A program made the position numbers and the translations under genes. Positions 9,398 to 18,967 of a stretch of DNA of 64,000 nt are shown piece after piece. The notes beneath the pieces are model-generated. The model made no database searches and was not told the origin of the DNA. It saw nothing but the letters and a program-made list of their open reading frames with translations. The stretch spans positions 744,001 through 808,000 of the forward strand of contig BLLK01000022.1 in NCBI GenBank assembly GCA_021927905.1. The letters are read 5' to 3'. Source of the DNA: Chaetoceros tenuissimus. Taxonomy: Eukaryota; Bacillariophyta; Thalassiosirophyceae; Chaetocerotales; Chaetocerotaceae. Numbering within the stretch: position 1 is the stretch's first letter; each line of letters starts with the position of its first letter.

Positions 9398-10588
9398 ATG
9401 ATTGCATACAAAAAAGCACTCATTATTGCACTTGCTGCACTCCCAGCATCCAACGCTGCAGATCAAGTTTTCACTTTCACTAGGCCAAATGGTATGGTTG
9501 AAACTGACATGTGTGCATGGGTAGGAGAATCCAAAAAGAGAATCGAAAAATTCTGTGGTTCACATGAAGAGGCAAGTGCAGAAGTTTTTGCTAAGTGCCC
9601 AGATACTTGTGGAAGCATATACCCAAATGCAAATCCATGTTCTGATGATGCCACCCACACTTTTGAAGGTATCAAAAGTAAGGAAACTTACAATTGCGCT
9701 TGGCTTACCCAGAGTAAGAAAGATTCCACCACTACCAAAAGAAAAGGCTTGTACTGTGTTCCAAAGCAACAGCTAACTGCATGTGCTGAGACTTGTGATG
9801 TGTGCTCATCTGTAATAACCACTCCAGCGCCAACCTCTGCACCAACCTCAGCACCAACTTCTGCACCAACTTCTTCACCAACTGGAACTACCCCAACTGC
9901 TACTCCAAGTAGACCACCATCTCCAATGCCTTCCCCTTTCCCAACCTTGAGACCAACTAGCCAGCCATCCGATGCTCCATCTATGGTACCATCTGACGTG
10001 CCATCTGACAGTCCATCCAAGGTACCTTCTGATGAGCCATCTATGCTTCCATCCATGGTACCATCTGACAGTCCATCCATGGTACCATCTGATGTGCCAT
10101 CCGATAGTCCATCCTCATTGCCATCTGATGAGCCATCTATGGTTCCATCCATGCAACCATCTGATCAGCCTTCTAGCCTACCATCTAAGGAGCCTTCCCG
10201 CAGTCCTTCCAGCGAGCCTTCTGATCAGCCATCCCAAGTACCATCTAAGGAACCAAGTAGAGCTCCTTCTACCAATCCAACATCCAGTATCAAGCCATCC
10301 CCAATCCCAACTGCTGCTCCATTTGCACCAACCACCACTCCAACCAAGGCACCAACCAAGACCCCAACTACTTCACCTACTGCATGTGATGATACTGATG
10401 GGTTCACATGGAAGCGTACAGTTGATGGTGAAGATATCATTACTTCTTGTGATTATTTGTGTCAGAATGAAAACATGGAAAACACCAACACTCGTCAATC
10501 AAAATGGTGCACTACTGAAAATGAACAGAATACTCTTATCAAAAACAACTGCTGCTTTTCATGTACTGCTGCTCCATCATGTCTATAG
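9398..10588 (+). CDS. Secreted cysteine-rich PSD-repeat protein, copy B
   Basis: A 396-residue paralogue of the protein at 4745-5935, with the same signal peptide, two N-terminal Cys modules, PSxxPS repeat and C-terminal Cys module. Against copy A, a Val is replaced by Ile in the first module (GSIYPN). The other changes lie in the last 40 residues: GEIIITSCEY becomes GEDIITSCDY, and the terminal APTCK becomes APSCL. All cysteines are retained. It has its own full-length copy of the divergent promoter. The clustering of amino-acid changes in the third Cys module suggests either relaxed constraint or selection there, or a conversion boundary. Confidence 0.88.
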   Translation: MIAYKKALIIALAALPASNAADQVFTFTRPNGMVETDMCAWVGESKKRIEKFCGSHEEASAEVFAKCPDTCGSIYPNANPCSDDATHTFEGIKSKETYNCAWLTQSKKDSTTTKRKGLYCVPKQQLTACAETCDVCSSVITTPAPTSAPTSAPTSAPTSSPTGTTPTATPSRPPSPMPSPFPTLRPTSQPSDAPSMVPSDVPSDSPSKVPSDEPSMLPSMVPSDSPSMVPSDVPSDSPSSLPSDEPSMVPSMQPSDQPSSLPSKEPSRSPSSEPSDQPSQVPSKEPSRAPSTNPTSSIKPSPIPTAAPFAPTTTPTKAPTKTPTTSPTACDDTDGFTWKRTVDGEDIITSCDYLCQNENMENTNTRQSKWCTTENEQNTLIKNNCCFSCTAAPSCL

Positions 10589-10784
10589 GCGGCGTCAAGT
10601 ATTCTTCAGTTCGAGGAGAATGTTTTTGGTTTGATTGTTGGACCTGATAACAGCAATAATATGTGACGTCTGATAGACGGTTCATTGTATCTTGAATATG
10701 TGTCCCAAGAAGTATAAAGTGAAAAAGTAAAATCCTGTAGCTGATGTTTAAAGCAGCTACTGTAGGGAGTAAGATGTTATTTAA

Positions 10785-11752
10785 AAATTCAATTTTTGTT
10801 TTTTATTCAGATAGAAAAAGTAGAATTTTAGGTTTCAAGCTGAGTGAAATTTGTAATCCTTTACACATTTTCATGAAGAGATTTCCCACGCTGAAACATC
10901 ATCTCCTTTCTTGTCGTCGACGGCATAATTCATCCTCTTTCATCCTTCATCCTCTTTCATCCTTCATCCGAGAAAGAAGAACCATGATATGATCCAAGGA
11001 AAATGAGAAACCCTTTTATGGTCGAACCATAAATCGTAGAAGAGTTCTTTTGTCTAGCTTATATTTTTGGTAAAGCAGAAACATTCTCACTAAAAATCTT
11101 GTACGTCCTTCTTCCCTCCTCGAATAAAATCATTATTTACCTCCAAAAGTCTTGTAGTAGAAATCAAGTGAAAGCTATGGATCCTTTTTATTAGGGGTCT
11201 CAAAACTGTCACAGAAAATCTGTATAAAACGAAAGTAAATTTTGAAGCGTCTTTGCTGGATGATGACATTTCAGTAGTGAGACTGTTTCTCGTGTATGGA
11301 TAATAATTCTATGGCAGTTCTTCGTCAAAAAAGGTTCTTCAGTCTTCAAGACTTCACAAGACACATTCCAAAATTGAGTGATATGGATTACGACATAAAA
11401 AGTTTTAATTACCTTCAACCTGGTAAGGATCATGCAATCAATCGCTCCCATAGCTTCATTTGGAGTCATACAGGTATACAACAAAAAATTGATACACTAC
11501 GCAAGGGTCCCAACTTCCAAACTTGTTTGCTCCAATTCAAGGTATACCATACCATAAATCATGGATTTAAGGTAGCTCTTCGATTTGTTACACTGATGAC
11601 TGATTCTTTGAATTCATTCGTTATCTCGAGTAGAAAGAATGGTTAGCTCCAGAAAAAAAGAGGTGAAAAATTTTCTAAGAAGAAAAAAAGGGGTAACTCC
11701 AGATTCAGCAAACAGTCCAAAAGGTAAAAATCAAGCTATATATTACTTCAAA
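10785..11752. other. Intergenic, no supported gene
   Basis: This stretch lies between the end of duplication unit 2 and the 3' end of the TAF11-like gene. An open frame of about 116 codons exists at 11296-11646 (+), but I see no domain, biased composition or splicing context that supports it. A short run of CATCCTCTTT-type repeats lies near 10930-10970. Confidence 0.4.
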
Positions 11753-12418
11753 TCAATATGGCAGATAATAAGCTTTCGTGGTATTATCATCTTCTCGGTT
11801 TTCTGAAGCTACGACAAAAGGAGGCAATTCTATAGCTTGGAACGCACTGAGAATATTTTGTGGAGACAAAGGTATTTCAGTGTTAGCATGTGTAGACTTT
11901 TGAATTTTCTTGGCCAATTTGATTATTCGTTGAATAAATGTTTTAGTTGCGATTTGCACAGCAGAAATAATCGAGGTGTCTGCTTTTGTGCTAACATATT
12001 TTGAAAGCCTATATACTTCATTTGATTCTCTAATAATATATTTGTTAACAAGGCCAAGGGTGACAAATTCAGATAGTGCACTTGCTTTTATGTTACTTCG
12101 GCGGAAAGCGGCAAACCTATTTTTATCCTGGTTTCTCAAGGACTCGATGATTTGATTCAATCTATACAGTTTTTTTTTCATTCAATAAGCAACCTGAGCA
12201 AACAAGTCAAATATTTGTGGAACTTGAAATTCAAAGACTTACTCATTTGTTGGATTTTGATCTTTGAATCGAGGGGTACTCTTCACTCGTTTTCTTTGTG
12301 TCTCATTGGCTTTTTTGCGAATCACGAAAATAATAAAAGGATGTGAAATCAAGTCTGAGTATGAAATAACAATTCTTTGAAGGAACTTACTCTGTTTTCT
12401 CGATGCAACGCGCTTCAT
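11753..12418 (-). CDS. TAF11: TFIID subunit TAF11-like histone-fold protein
   Basis: The last exon (12161-11753) encodes a segment resembling the TAF11 (TAFII28) histone fold. FAAFRRSNIKASALSEFV is followed by VSTKADTSIISAVQIATKTF, then by the helix LSPQNILSAFQAIE. TAF11 pairs with TAF13 in TFIID, the core-promoter recognition complex in the nucleus. An upstream exon ends at 12243. The intron 12162-12242 (donor GTAAGT, acceptor TATAG) joins the two in frame. The first ATG I support is at 12418 (MKRVASRKQ). A GTAAGT donor at 12390 suggests an additional intron, but reading straight through also stays in frame, so the N-terminus is uncertain. The product is about 167-194 residues, short like other TAF11 proteins. 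The fold assignment rests on pattern similarity only. Confidence 0.6.
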
Positions 12419-12997
12419 CCTGCAAAAACAATGGTACTGAACAATTTTTTTGGAGTCTTTACTAAGGCACAATAGTACGTAACACACTCTTCCTTGTTTT
12501 TAAAGGATGGGAGGAAGATGCTCGCTGTCGTTTTAAGGCGTGTTGCTGGATGCCAGAAGGGATTGCTTCTTCTTCCTAGCTAGCTATTCTAGTGCAACAG
12601 GTTAAAACAACAGGGGAGAAAACCGGAGTACTGTGTGCATTTCAGGATTCAGGCAAAATTCAATGTGTATTGCTGTATTAATTTTTTAAAACAATTGAAT
12701 CTATAAATGAAAAGACTCATGTATCATTTTACAAAGCAAAAACGCAATTAGAAGCAATCAAGAGTACGTAGTAATACGTATATCAGCATAACTTCTCACT
12801 AGCCGGACAGAGATAATAAAAAAGCAAAGAATAGGAGGAGGAGAGAGAAAAAGCAAAGAAAAGAGAGAAAAAGAGAGTTTTATGGAAATGCTAACGAAGT
12901 ACATGGGTGGTACATAAGTTTTTCCATGCAATCCTAATCCATAGTTTTCTCCCCTCCTCTATTATAGTAGTATCTAAAACGCACCACAAATTATCTA
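12419..12997. promoter_or_regulatory. Divergent promoter region between TAF11-like and SufE-BolA genes
   Basis: No coding sequence is seen. The region contains a CTAGCTAGCTA palindromic run near 12577-12587 and AGTACGTAGTAATACGTATA at about 12763-12782, of the same TACGTA type as found upstream of many genes here. It also has a purine-rich AGGAGGAGAGAG tract near 12833-12880, probably in the SufE-BolA leader. Confidence 0.4.
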
Positions 12998-13948
12998 ATG
13001 AAAACATACTACTCTATTTCTTTTCTGCTTCTTCCAAGCATGACGCGCGCATTTATGTTTGCACCTAGTTTCAACAATGCAAAGAGCAAACAATACCTTT
13101 CACGTTATACATTATTTTCATCATCTGAAGATATTGAGTCGCTTGGTCTCACCCCCCAATTGGAGCAGATAACTCGTGCATTTTCCTCTATCCCAGATGA
13201 GAAATTACGCTATAAGCAAATGCTCTATATGGCAAATCAACTGAAGCCACTTGATCCATCTCTAGCCGTTCCTGAAAACAAAGTACCAGGATGTCTTTCC
13301 ACTGTATATGTAGATTGCAAGCCATCTAAAAAGGACGATAAGACCGTTCTCGAGTTTGTTGGCGACTCAGATGGACTTTTGACAAAAGGTTTAGTAGCTC
13401 TTCTTGTGAGAGGATTGAGTGGCTGTACTCCAGAAGAAATACAAAAAGTTGATCCTCGTTTTATTGAAGTAGCGAAAATTTCAACCAGTCTTACTCCGGG
13501 TCGTAATAATGGGTTCTTGAACATGCTGGCAGTAATGAAGGCTAAAGCTTTGAAGTATGTGAATGATGCAGATGGTATGAATGATAATTTTGACTTGTCT
13601 GATGAGTCGGAAGGAGAGGCTAACGAGAATTTATCCTCTATCATTTCAACATTTCAAGAAGTAGATGGAAAACCGATGTACAACTTAATGATGGATTCTC
13701 TGCTAAAACTCAAACCAACAGAGTTGGAGCTGGTAGATATCTCGGATCAACACGCAGGGCATGCTGGAGCAAAGGGATGGGAAGAATCTGGGGAATCGCA
13801 TTTCAATTTGAAAATTATTGCAGACGTATTCGATGGTATGCCTTTAGTCAAGAGACATCAGTTGATTTATTTGGTTCTTGGTGATGTCATGGAAAAGATC
13901 CATGCCCTTCAGATCAATGCCAAAAGTCCAAGTGAAATTAAAAACTAG
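12998..13948 (+). CDS. SUFE1: Plastid SufE-BolA fusion (sulfur acceptor for Fe-S assembly)
   Basis: A 316-residue two-domain protein. Residues ~55-190 are SufE. Cys99 in NKVPGCLSTVYV matches the cysteine that takes persulfide sulfur from the desulfurase SufS/NFS2 and stimulates it. Residues ~226-307 are BolA, with the conserved HAGH pair (His252 and His255) and VKRHQLIY, the site that binds monothiol glutaredoxin and [2Fe-2S] in this family. An acidic Asp/Glu linker joins the two. The same fusion is known from plant chloroplast SufE1. The N-terminus is a signal peptide followed by TRAF-MFAP, a good match to the diatom ASAFAP motif, so import into the complex plastid is expected. The plastid genes of the SUF system are not in this window. 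Confidence 0.92.
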   Translation: MKTYYSISFLLLPSMTRAFMFAPSFNNAKSKQYLSRYTLFSSSEDIESLGLTPQLEQITRAFSSIPDEKLRYKQMLYMANQLKPLDPSLAVPENKVPGCLSTVYVDCKPSKKDDKTVLEFVGDSDGLLTKGLVALLVRGLSGCTPEEIQKVDPRFIEVAKISTSLTPGRNNGFLNMLAVMKAKALKYVNDADGMNDNFDLSDESEGEANENLSSIISTFQEVDGKPMYNLMMDSLLKLKPTELELVDISDQHAGHAGAKGWEESGESHFNLKIIADVFDGMPLVKRHQLIYLVLGDVMEKIHALQINAKSPSEIKN

Positions 13949-14312
13949 GGAAGAGTTCATGAAGTGAAATAAAGGAATGTCCTCCACATGGAATGCTACT
14001 ATTACCACAACTTGATTCTTCTTGTCCTTATACCTTTCTTCTCTATCCGATTGTACAGGAATAGGAAAATTTGAAATATCTCCTTCCTCCGAAAAGAGAG
14101 CAAATGTTTTAAACATGAATTTTATAAAGTAAATTTTACATTATACTATTCATAATCCCTACAGCAACTACAAATTTGAAAATTGCACTATTCAAAAGTA
14201 GCAAAGGTCCAAAGTTTGTCCCAAGAGCAAAAAAACAGTAGTAACAGGATGATGACATTTCTCTCTTTTGTTAATCTCCTCCTACAAAGGAGGAGACACA
14301 TGTACAAAGCAA
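13949..14312. other. Convergent 3' intergenic space
   Basis: This is the space between the SufE-BolA stop and the edge of the third PSD copy. No gene is supported. A 7-bp perfect hairpin (CTCCTCC / GGAGGAG) lies at about 14277-14295, close to the edge of the inserted copy; its significance is unknown. Confidence 0.4.
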
Positions 14313-15609
14313 TATTGTTGTTATCAGGTCCAACAATCAAACCAAAAACATTCTCCTCGAACTGAAGAATACTTGACGCCGCCTATTTACATGTTGGAGC
14401 AGCAGTACATGAAAAGCAGCAGTTGTTTTTGATAAGAGTGTTCTGTTCATTTTCAGTAGTGCACCATTTTGATTGACGAGTGTTGGTGTTTTCCATATTT
14501 TCATTCTGACACAAATATTCACAAGAAGTAATAATAATTTCACCATCAACTGTACGCTTCCATGTGAACCCATCAGTATCATCACATGCAGTTGGTGAAG
14601 TAGTTGGGGTCTTGGTTGGTGCCTTGGTTGGAGTGGTGGTTGGTGCAAATGGAGCAGCAGTTGGGATTGGGGATGGCTTGATACTGGATGTTGGATTGGT
14701 AGAAGGAGCTCTACTTGGTTCCTTAGATGGTACTTGGGATGGCTGATCAGAAGGCTCGCTGGAAGGACTGCGGGAAGGCTCCTTAGATGGTAGGCTAGAA
14801 GGCTGATCAGATGGTTGCATGGATGGAACCATAGATGGCTCATCAGATGGCAATGAGGATGGACTATCGGATGGTACATCAGATGGTACCATGGATGGAC
14901 TGTCAGATGGTACCATGGATGGAAGCATAGATGGTTCATCAGAAGGTACCTTGGATGGACTGTCAGATGGCACGTCAGATGGTACCATAGATGGAGCATC
15001 GGATGGCTGGCTAGTTGGTCTCAAGGTTGGGAAAGGGGAAGGCATTGGAGATGGTGGTCTACTTGGAGTAGCAGTTGGGTTAGTTCCAGTTGGTGAAGAA
15101 GTTGGTGCAGAAGTTGGTGCTGAGGTTGGTGCAGAGGTTGGCGCTGGAGTGGTTATTACAGATGAGCACACATCACAAGTCTCAGCACATGCAGTTAGCT
15201 GTTGCTTTGGAACACAGTACAAGCCTTTTCTTTTGGTAGTGGTGGAATCTTTCTTACTCTGGGTAAGCCAAGCGCAATTGTAAGTTTCCTTACTTTTGAT
15301 ACCTTCAAAAGTGTGGGTGGCATCATCAGAACATGGATTTGCATTTGGGTATACGCTTCCACAAGTATCTGGGCACTTAGCAAAAACTTCTGCACTTGCC
15401 TCTTCATGTGAACCACAGAATTTTTCGATTCTCTTTTTGGATTCTCCTACCCATGCACACATGTCAGTTTCAACCATACCATTTGGCCTAGTGAAAGTGA
15501 AAACTTGATCTGCAGCGTTGGATGCTGGGAGTGCAGCAAGTGCAATAATGAGTGCTTTTTTGTATGCAATCATCTTGTGTATTATTGTGTAGTTTGAAAA
15601 TAATGAGAC
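14313..15609. repeat. Inverted third copy of the PSD gene
   Basis: Similarity to unit 1 starts 36 bp before the PSD start codon and ends about 70 bp after the stop codon. Outside these edges there is no similarity to either unit. It shares all the C-terminal variants of copy A rather than copy B and differs from copy A at only a few positions, including one Thr-to-Asn change and a silent GAG/GAA change. It therefore derives from copy A (or the reverse), and it carries neither RPC82 nor the divergent promoter. Confidence 0.93.
14383..15573 (-). CDS. Secreted cysteine-rich PSD-repeat protein, copy C (inverted)
   Basis: A 396-residue protein nearly identical to copy A (4745-5935). The visible protein difference is SPTGTNPTA in place of SPTGTTPTA in the Thr/Pro spacer. 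I set the start at 15573, where the signal peptide MIAYKK begins. A longer frame to 15663 exists, but its extra residues come from unrelated upstream sequence. Because only 36 bp upstream of the ATG are shared with the other copies, it must use a different promoter. The coding frame is intact, so it may be expressed under other conditions. Confidence 0.86.
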   Translation of the reverse strand: MIAYKKALIIALAALPASNAADQVFTFTRPNGMVETDMCAWVGESKKRIEKFCGSHEEASAEVFAKCPDTCGSVYPNANPCSDDATHTFEGIKSKETYNCAWLTQSKKDSTTTKRKGLYCVPKQQLTACAETCDVCSSVITTPAPTSAPTSAPTSAPTSSPTGTNPTATPSRPPSPMPSPFPTLRPTSQPSDAPSMVPSDVPSDSPSKVPSDEPSMLPSMVPSDSPSMVPSDVPSDSPSSLPSDEPSMVPSMQPSDQPSSLPSKEPSRSPSSEPSDQPSQVPSKEPSRAPSTNPTSSIKPSPIPTAAPFAPTTTPTKAPTKTPTTSPTACDDTDGFTWKRTVDGEIIITSCEYLCQNENMENTNTRQSKWCTTENEQNTLIKNNCCFSCTAAPTCK

Positions 15610-16245
15610 TACGAGTGAATCTGAGTGAATTAAGTTTATTGTTACCTTTTGAAGAAGGAACATTTTTTCTCAACGCTCAACCTAACGCTCGCATATTTTC
15701 ATCCGTTAAGCTGTTCCCGCAAGAATGGATCATTCCCGTATCCAAAATTTGCTAGTTGTTTCGATTTTCACTTTTTGCTTTCATCTGACTCGACTCTTCT
15801 GACCCACCTTCTTTGATGGTCATCACTCATCTTGTTGCTTAGATTTTCACACAAAAATCCTGTAAATTGGAATCGCTGAAAGTTTGGACGGGAAAATCAT
15901 TTTTTCCAAAAAACTAACTTTTTACGTTTTACTTAATCGTTGCAATCAACCGCATAGCCACGAAGCTATCCGATACGTACCAATGAACACAATGTGTTTG
16001 ATTTTGTTTTATTGGTGCATCATGGAGGCAAAATGCGAACGTTACTGAATCGACTCGACTCAGATTGCCTACTTTGTAACGTTAGAATATTTTTAACGTA
16101 GATTTTCTGAATTACAATCTCAACAAACAGTAATACAAAATAATGTTCTATTTTTTGTTTGGATGGTAAGCTATATTAAGTCAACAGAAACAGTCGATAT
16201 CAAAACATTTGAAAAATAAATATTGCCTTTAATAATCAGAATCAT
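15610..16245. other. Intergenic, new upstream region of PSD copy C
   Basis: No gene is seen. This would contain the promoter of the inverted PSD copy (minus strand) and the 3' UTR of ABCE1. Sequence is AT-rich, without the palindromes seen upstream of the other PSD copies. Confidence 0.35.
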
Positions 16246-18593
16246 CTAGATATCATCGAAGTCGCCGTCGTCGTTGTCATCACTGTTATCATAAAAGAAG
16301 TAATTTCCGCTCTTCTTTTGTTCTTCGTCTTTCTGTGATCCACGCTTATTAATTCTGTTAAAAAATAAGAAAGTAAGAAATGGAAGCAAAGAAAAGCGCA
16401 ATACCATGTGACAACAGACACTCTCTGGTTAGAAATTAAAACTTAAGACTTTGGCTCTCATCGTCAAATGCCAAAACGGCATCCGTCCAAATAGAAGACG
16501 TATCTGACATCGAGGGAATTTGATCGTCATCCCAGACAAACAGCACAAACAATTTCAACTGTAAACGTACCTTGGGCGGAAATTGGTTGGATCTCTTCTG
16601 AAAGTAACTTGAAGACTCTTCAAAAATTGATTCATACCAGACAGAAGACTTTGTGGAGAAGTTGCTGTTGCCTCTATTCCAGGACGACCGGTGTATACAA
16701 CCACACGATCTGCTAGGTATGTTGCCATGATGAAATCGTGCTCTACAACAAAGGCTGTCTTTTTGCTATGCATGATAAATCTCTTGATTACTTTCGCACA
16801 GTTAATTCTTTGCTCCGAGTCGAGGTATGCACTTGGCTCATCAATTAGATAAACATCAGCCGGTGTACCGAGGGCGAGACAGATCGCTAGACGTTGTAAC
16901 TCTCCTCCGGACAGAGTCTGTACTCCGTTGTCAATAATATTGTCCATGTTAAGAGGTTTCATAACATCTGAAATGAATTGTGGATGGGAGTAGGAATTGC
17001 GGATTCGTTTGTGAAGCAATTCCTGTACCGTTCCTTGAAACTTAGGAGAAATCTTTTGAGGTTTGTAACTGACGTTAAGATCCGGTACACCCGCTTGAGA
17101 TGCTTCATAGTCCAGTCCTTCCTCTTCAAATTTGGCCTGCTCATCACTTTTCAAAAGACCTGCGAGCATTCTGACAAAAGTTGTTTTACCCGTTCCATTT
17201 TCACCAAGGAGTACAATAATTTCAGAATCAGTAAAACCTCCTTCTTCAACATGCAATATGAACTGTGATTTTCCTCGTCTCTGTGTTTTTGTCATTGTTG
17301 GATAAGAGTAGCTTTTCATAATATCGTTCTTGGCGTCATCTGCTTCCGCTCGTTCAGAAACCTGAGTAGGGAAAATATTTTCATCAGCTTCCAAGAATAT
17401 TACTAAATATGTCAATTACCAGAAAATAACCTACCTTGAAAGAAAGTGCATCATCTCTGAATCTCAAGTTCTCCGTTGGGATGAAACCTGCTAAGAAAGC
17501 ATTGATTCCAACACGAACGCTAAAAGGCATAGTGACAACACCATATCCTCCGGCTTGTCCATACAAAACACTGACATAATCACTCAAGTAATCTAGAACA
17601 GCCAAATCATGTTCAACCACAAGAATATAACGTCTGCTCCCAGATTCACCTTCGAGAAGTTGACGAATCATGTGAGCAGCGGTGAGTCTCTGTTTTACAT
17701 CAAGGTAACTAGAAGGTTCATCAAACATATACACATCAGAGTGTTGGACTGCGACAGCGGCGATCGCGAATCTCTGAAGCTCCCCTCCACTCAAAACACC
17801 AACTTCTCTCTCCATGACATGCTTAAGTTCTGCTTCAGTAGTCGCCCAGTCTAAACAGTCCCATCCTTCCAATTCACTTCTATCGTCCTTCTTCTTCAAA
17901 ATATCACCTACAAGACCCCTCACCGCTCTTGGAATGTGATCTACGTATTGTGGCTTAATGGTAGCCTTCAATGTATCCTCAAGAACCTTGGTGAAGTAAT
18001 TTTGAAGTTCAGATCCTCTGAAATGAACAAGAATTTCCTCCCAATCAGGAGGAGCATCAAACTTTCCAAGATTTGGCTTCATTTTACCAGCAAGAATTTT
18101 CAACGCAGTCGACTTTCCAATTCCATTAGTTCCAACTAGACCAAGGACTTGGCCTGGGCGAGGCATAGGGAGGCGGTGAAGTTTAAAGGAGTTTGGACCA
18201 TAACGATGAGTTGTATTTCTTTCGAGATCCTTTGGAAGATTGATAATTTGAATCGCTTCGAATGGACATTTCTTCACGCAGATACCACAACCTGAAAAGT
18301 AACAATCGCAGAAATTACAGCGTTGAGAAAATTTGACATCTAGTGGTTATGTAGGAGGTAGTGAAGAGATGCCACAAGTACTCACCAATACAGAGAGGCT
18401 CTGAAATAAATGCTAGCTTGCTTTTAGGTCCAACCTCAATACAAAGCTTTCCAAGCTTGACTACAGGACAACTTCTTTTACATTCTTGGACGCACTTTTT
18501 AGGCTTGCATCTCTCAGTGTTTACAATAGCAATACGTGTGAGATGATCATTGTCGTTCCCTGGCTTATTCTTCTTCCCTTTCTTTGGAGGCAT
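16246..18593 (-). CDS. ABCE1: ABCE1/Rli1 ribosome-recycling ATPase, four exons
   Basis: I place exons at 18593-18386, 18291-17435, 17361-16571 and 16354-16246. These give a continuous 654-residue protein with GT-AG introns of 94, 73 and 216 bp. The N-terminus carries the two [4Fe-4S] cluster motifs ([17 protein letters not shown], then [15 protein letters not shown], the second split by intron 1). Nucleotide-binding domain 1 has Walker [10 protein letters not shown], signature [10 protein letters not shown] and Walker [11 protein letters not shown]. Domain 2 has [19 protein letters not shown] and [10 protein letters not shown]. The C-terminus NFRPR-INKRGS and SGNYFFYD is typical of the family, followed by an acidic tail. 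The protein splits ribosomes after termination and acts in ribosome biogenesis. The family is usually about 600 residues, so this one is slightly long. Very high confidence. Confidence 0.97.
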
Positions 18594-18967
18594 ATTGTTT
18601 GTTATAGTGTTGAGGTAATCTTATTGAAGAAGACTAAGTTGGTATTGTTTTGTTTCCCTGAATTGATTCTGGAGGTGATGTTCGTGGTGCCTTGCCTTCA
18701 TGATGAAGTTTTTCTTGAAGCAGTGTAGCCTCACATTAATAGAAGAGAGAAAAGAAAAGAAGGGAAGGAAAGAAAGAAAATATGTGTTAAAAAGTAGATA
18801 TCGGTTGGTACCATACCTACTTACATACAAAATACGTAGTTTAAGTTAGGTGACTAATTGTACCTTATAATTTTTAGATCGATCGTTAGTGATTATTTCA
18901 TTTTACTTCTAAATTGTTGAATGCTCAATTTCGCATCATTATTTCCATTATTAAAAAATCTGAAATG
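18594..18967. promoter_or_regulatory. ABCE1 upstream region
   Basis: This non-coding space sits upstream of ABCE1 (minus strand) and downstream of the AIM24-like gene. It contains a purine-rich GAGAAAAGAAAAGAAGG tract near 18747-18780 and an ATACGTAG motif near 18832. No gene is supported. Confidence 0.4.

Larger units (their letters stand above)
6173..10784. repeat. Segmental duplication, unit 2
   Basis: A direct copy of 1483-6131 in the same orientation. Reading both units side by side, I find substitutions and deletions concentrated in the first ~370 bp (four substitutions, a 36-bp deletion and a 1-bp deletion). A second cluster lies in the last ~400 bp, from about 10378 on. The roughly 3.8 kb between them differs at only two positions that I noticed: GTATACC to ATATACC at about 9616, and GATGTACC to GATGTGCC at about 10097. 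The RPC82 copy inside looks identical to that in unit 1. Confidence 0.97.

Noticed and set aside
11296-11646. Possible 116-codon gene
   Set aside because: No recognisable domain, weak composition and no supporting splice or promoter context.
14277-14295. 7-bp hairpin resembling a terminator
   Set aside because: Bacterial-type terminators are not expected in a nuclear diatom gene; kept only as a note near the edge of the repeat.
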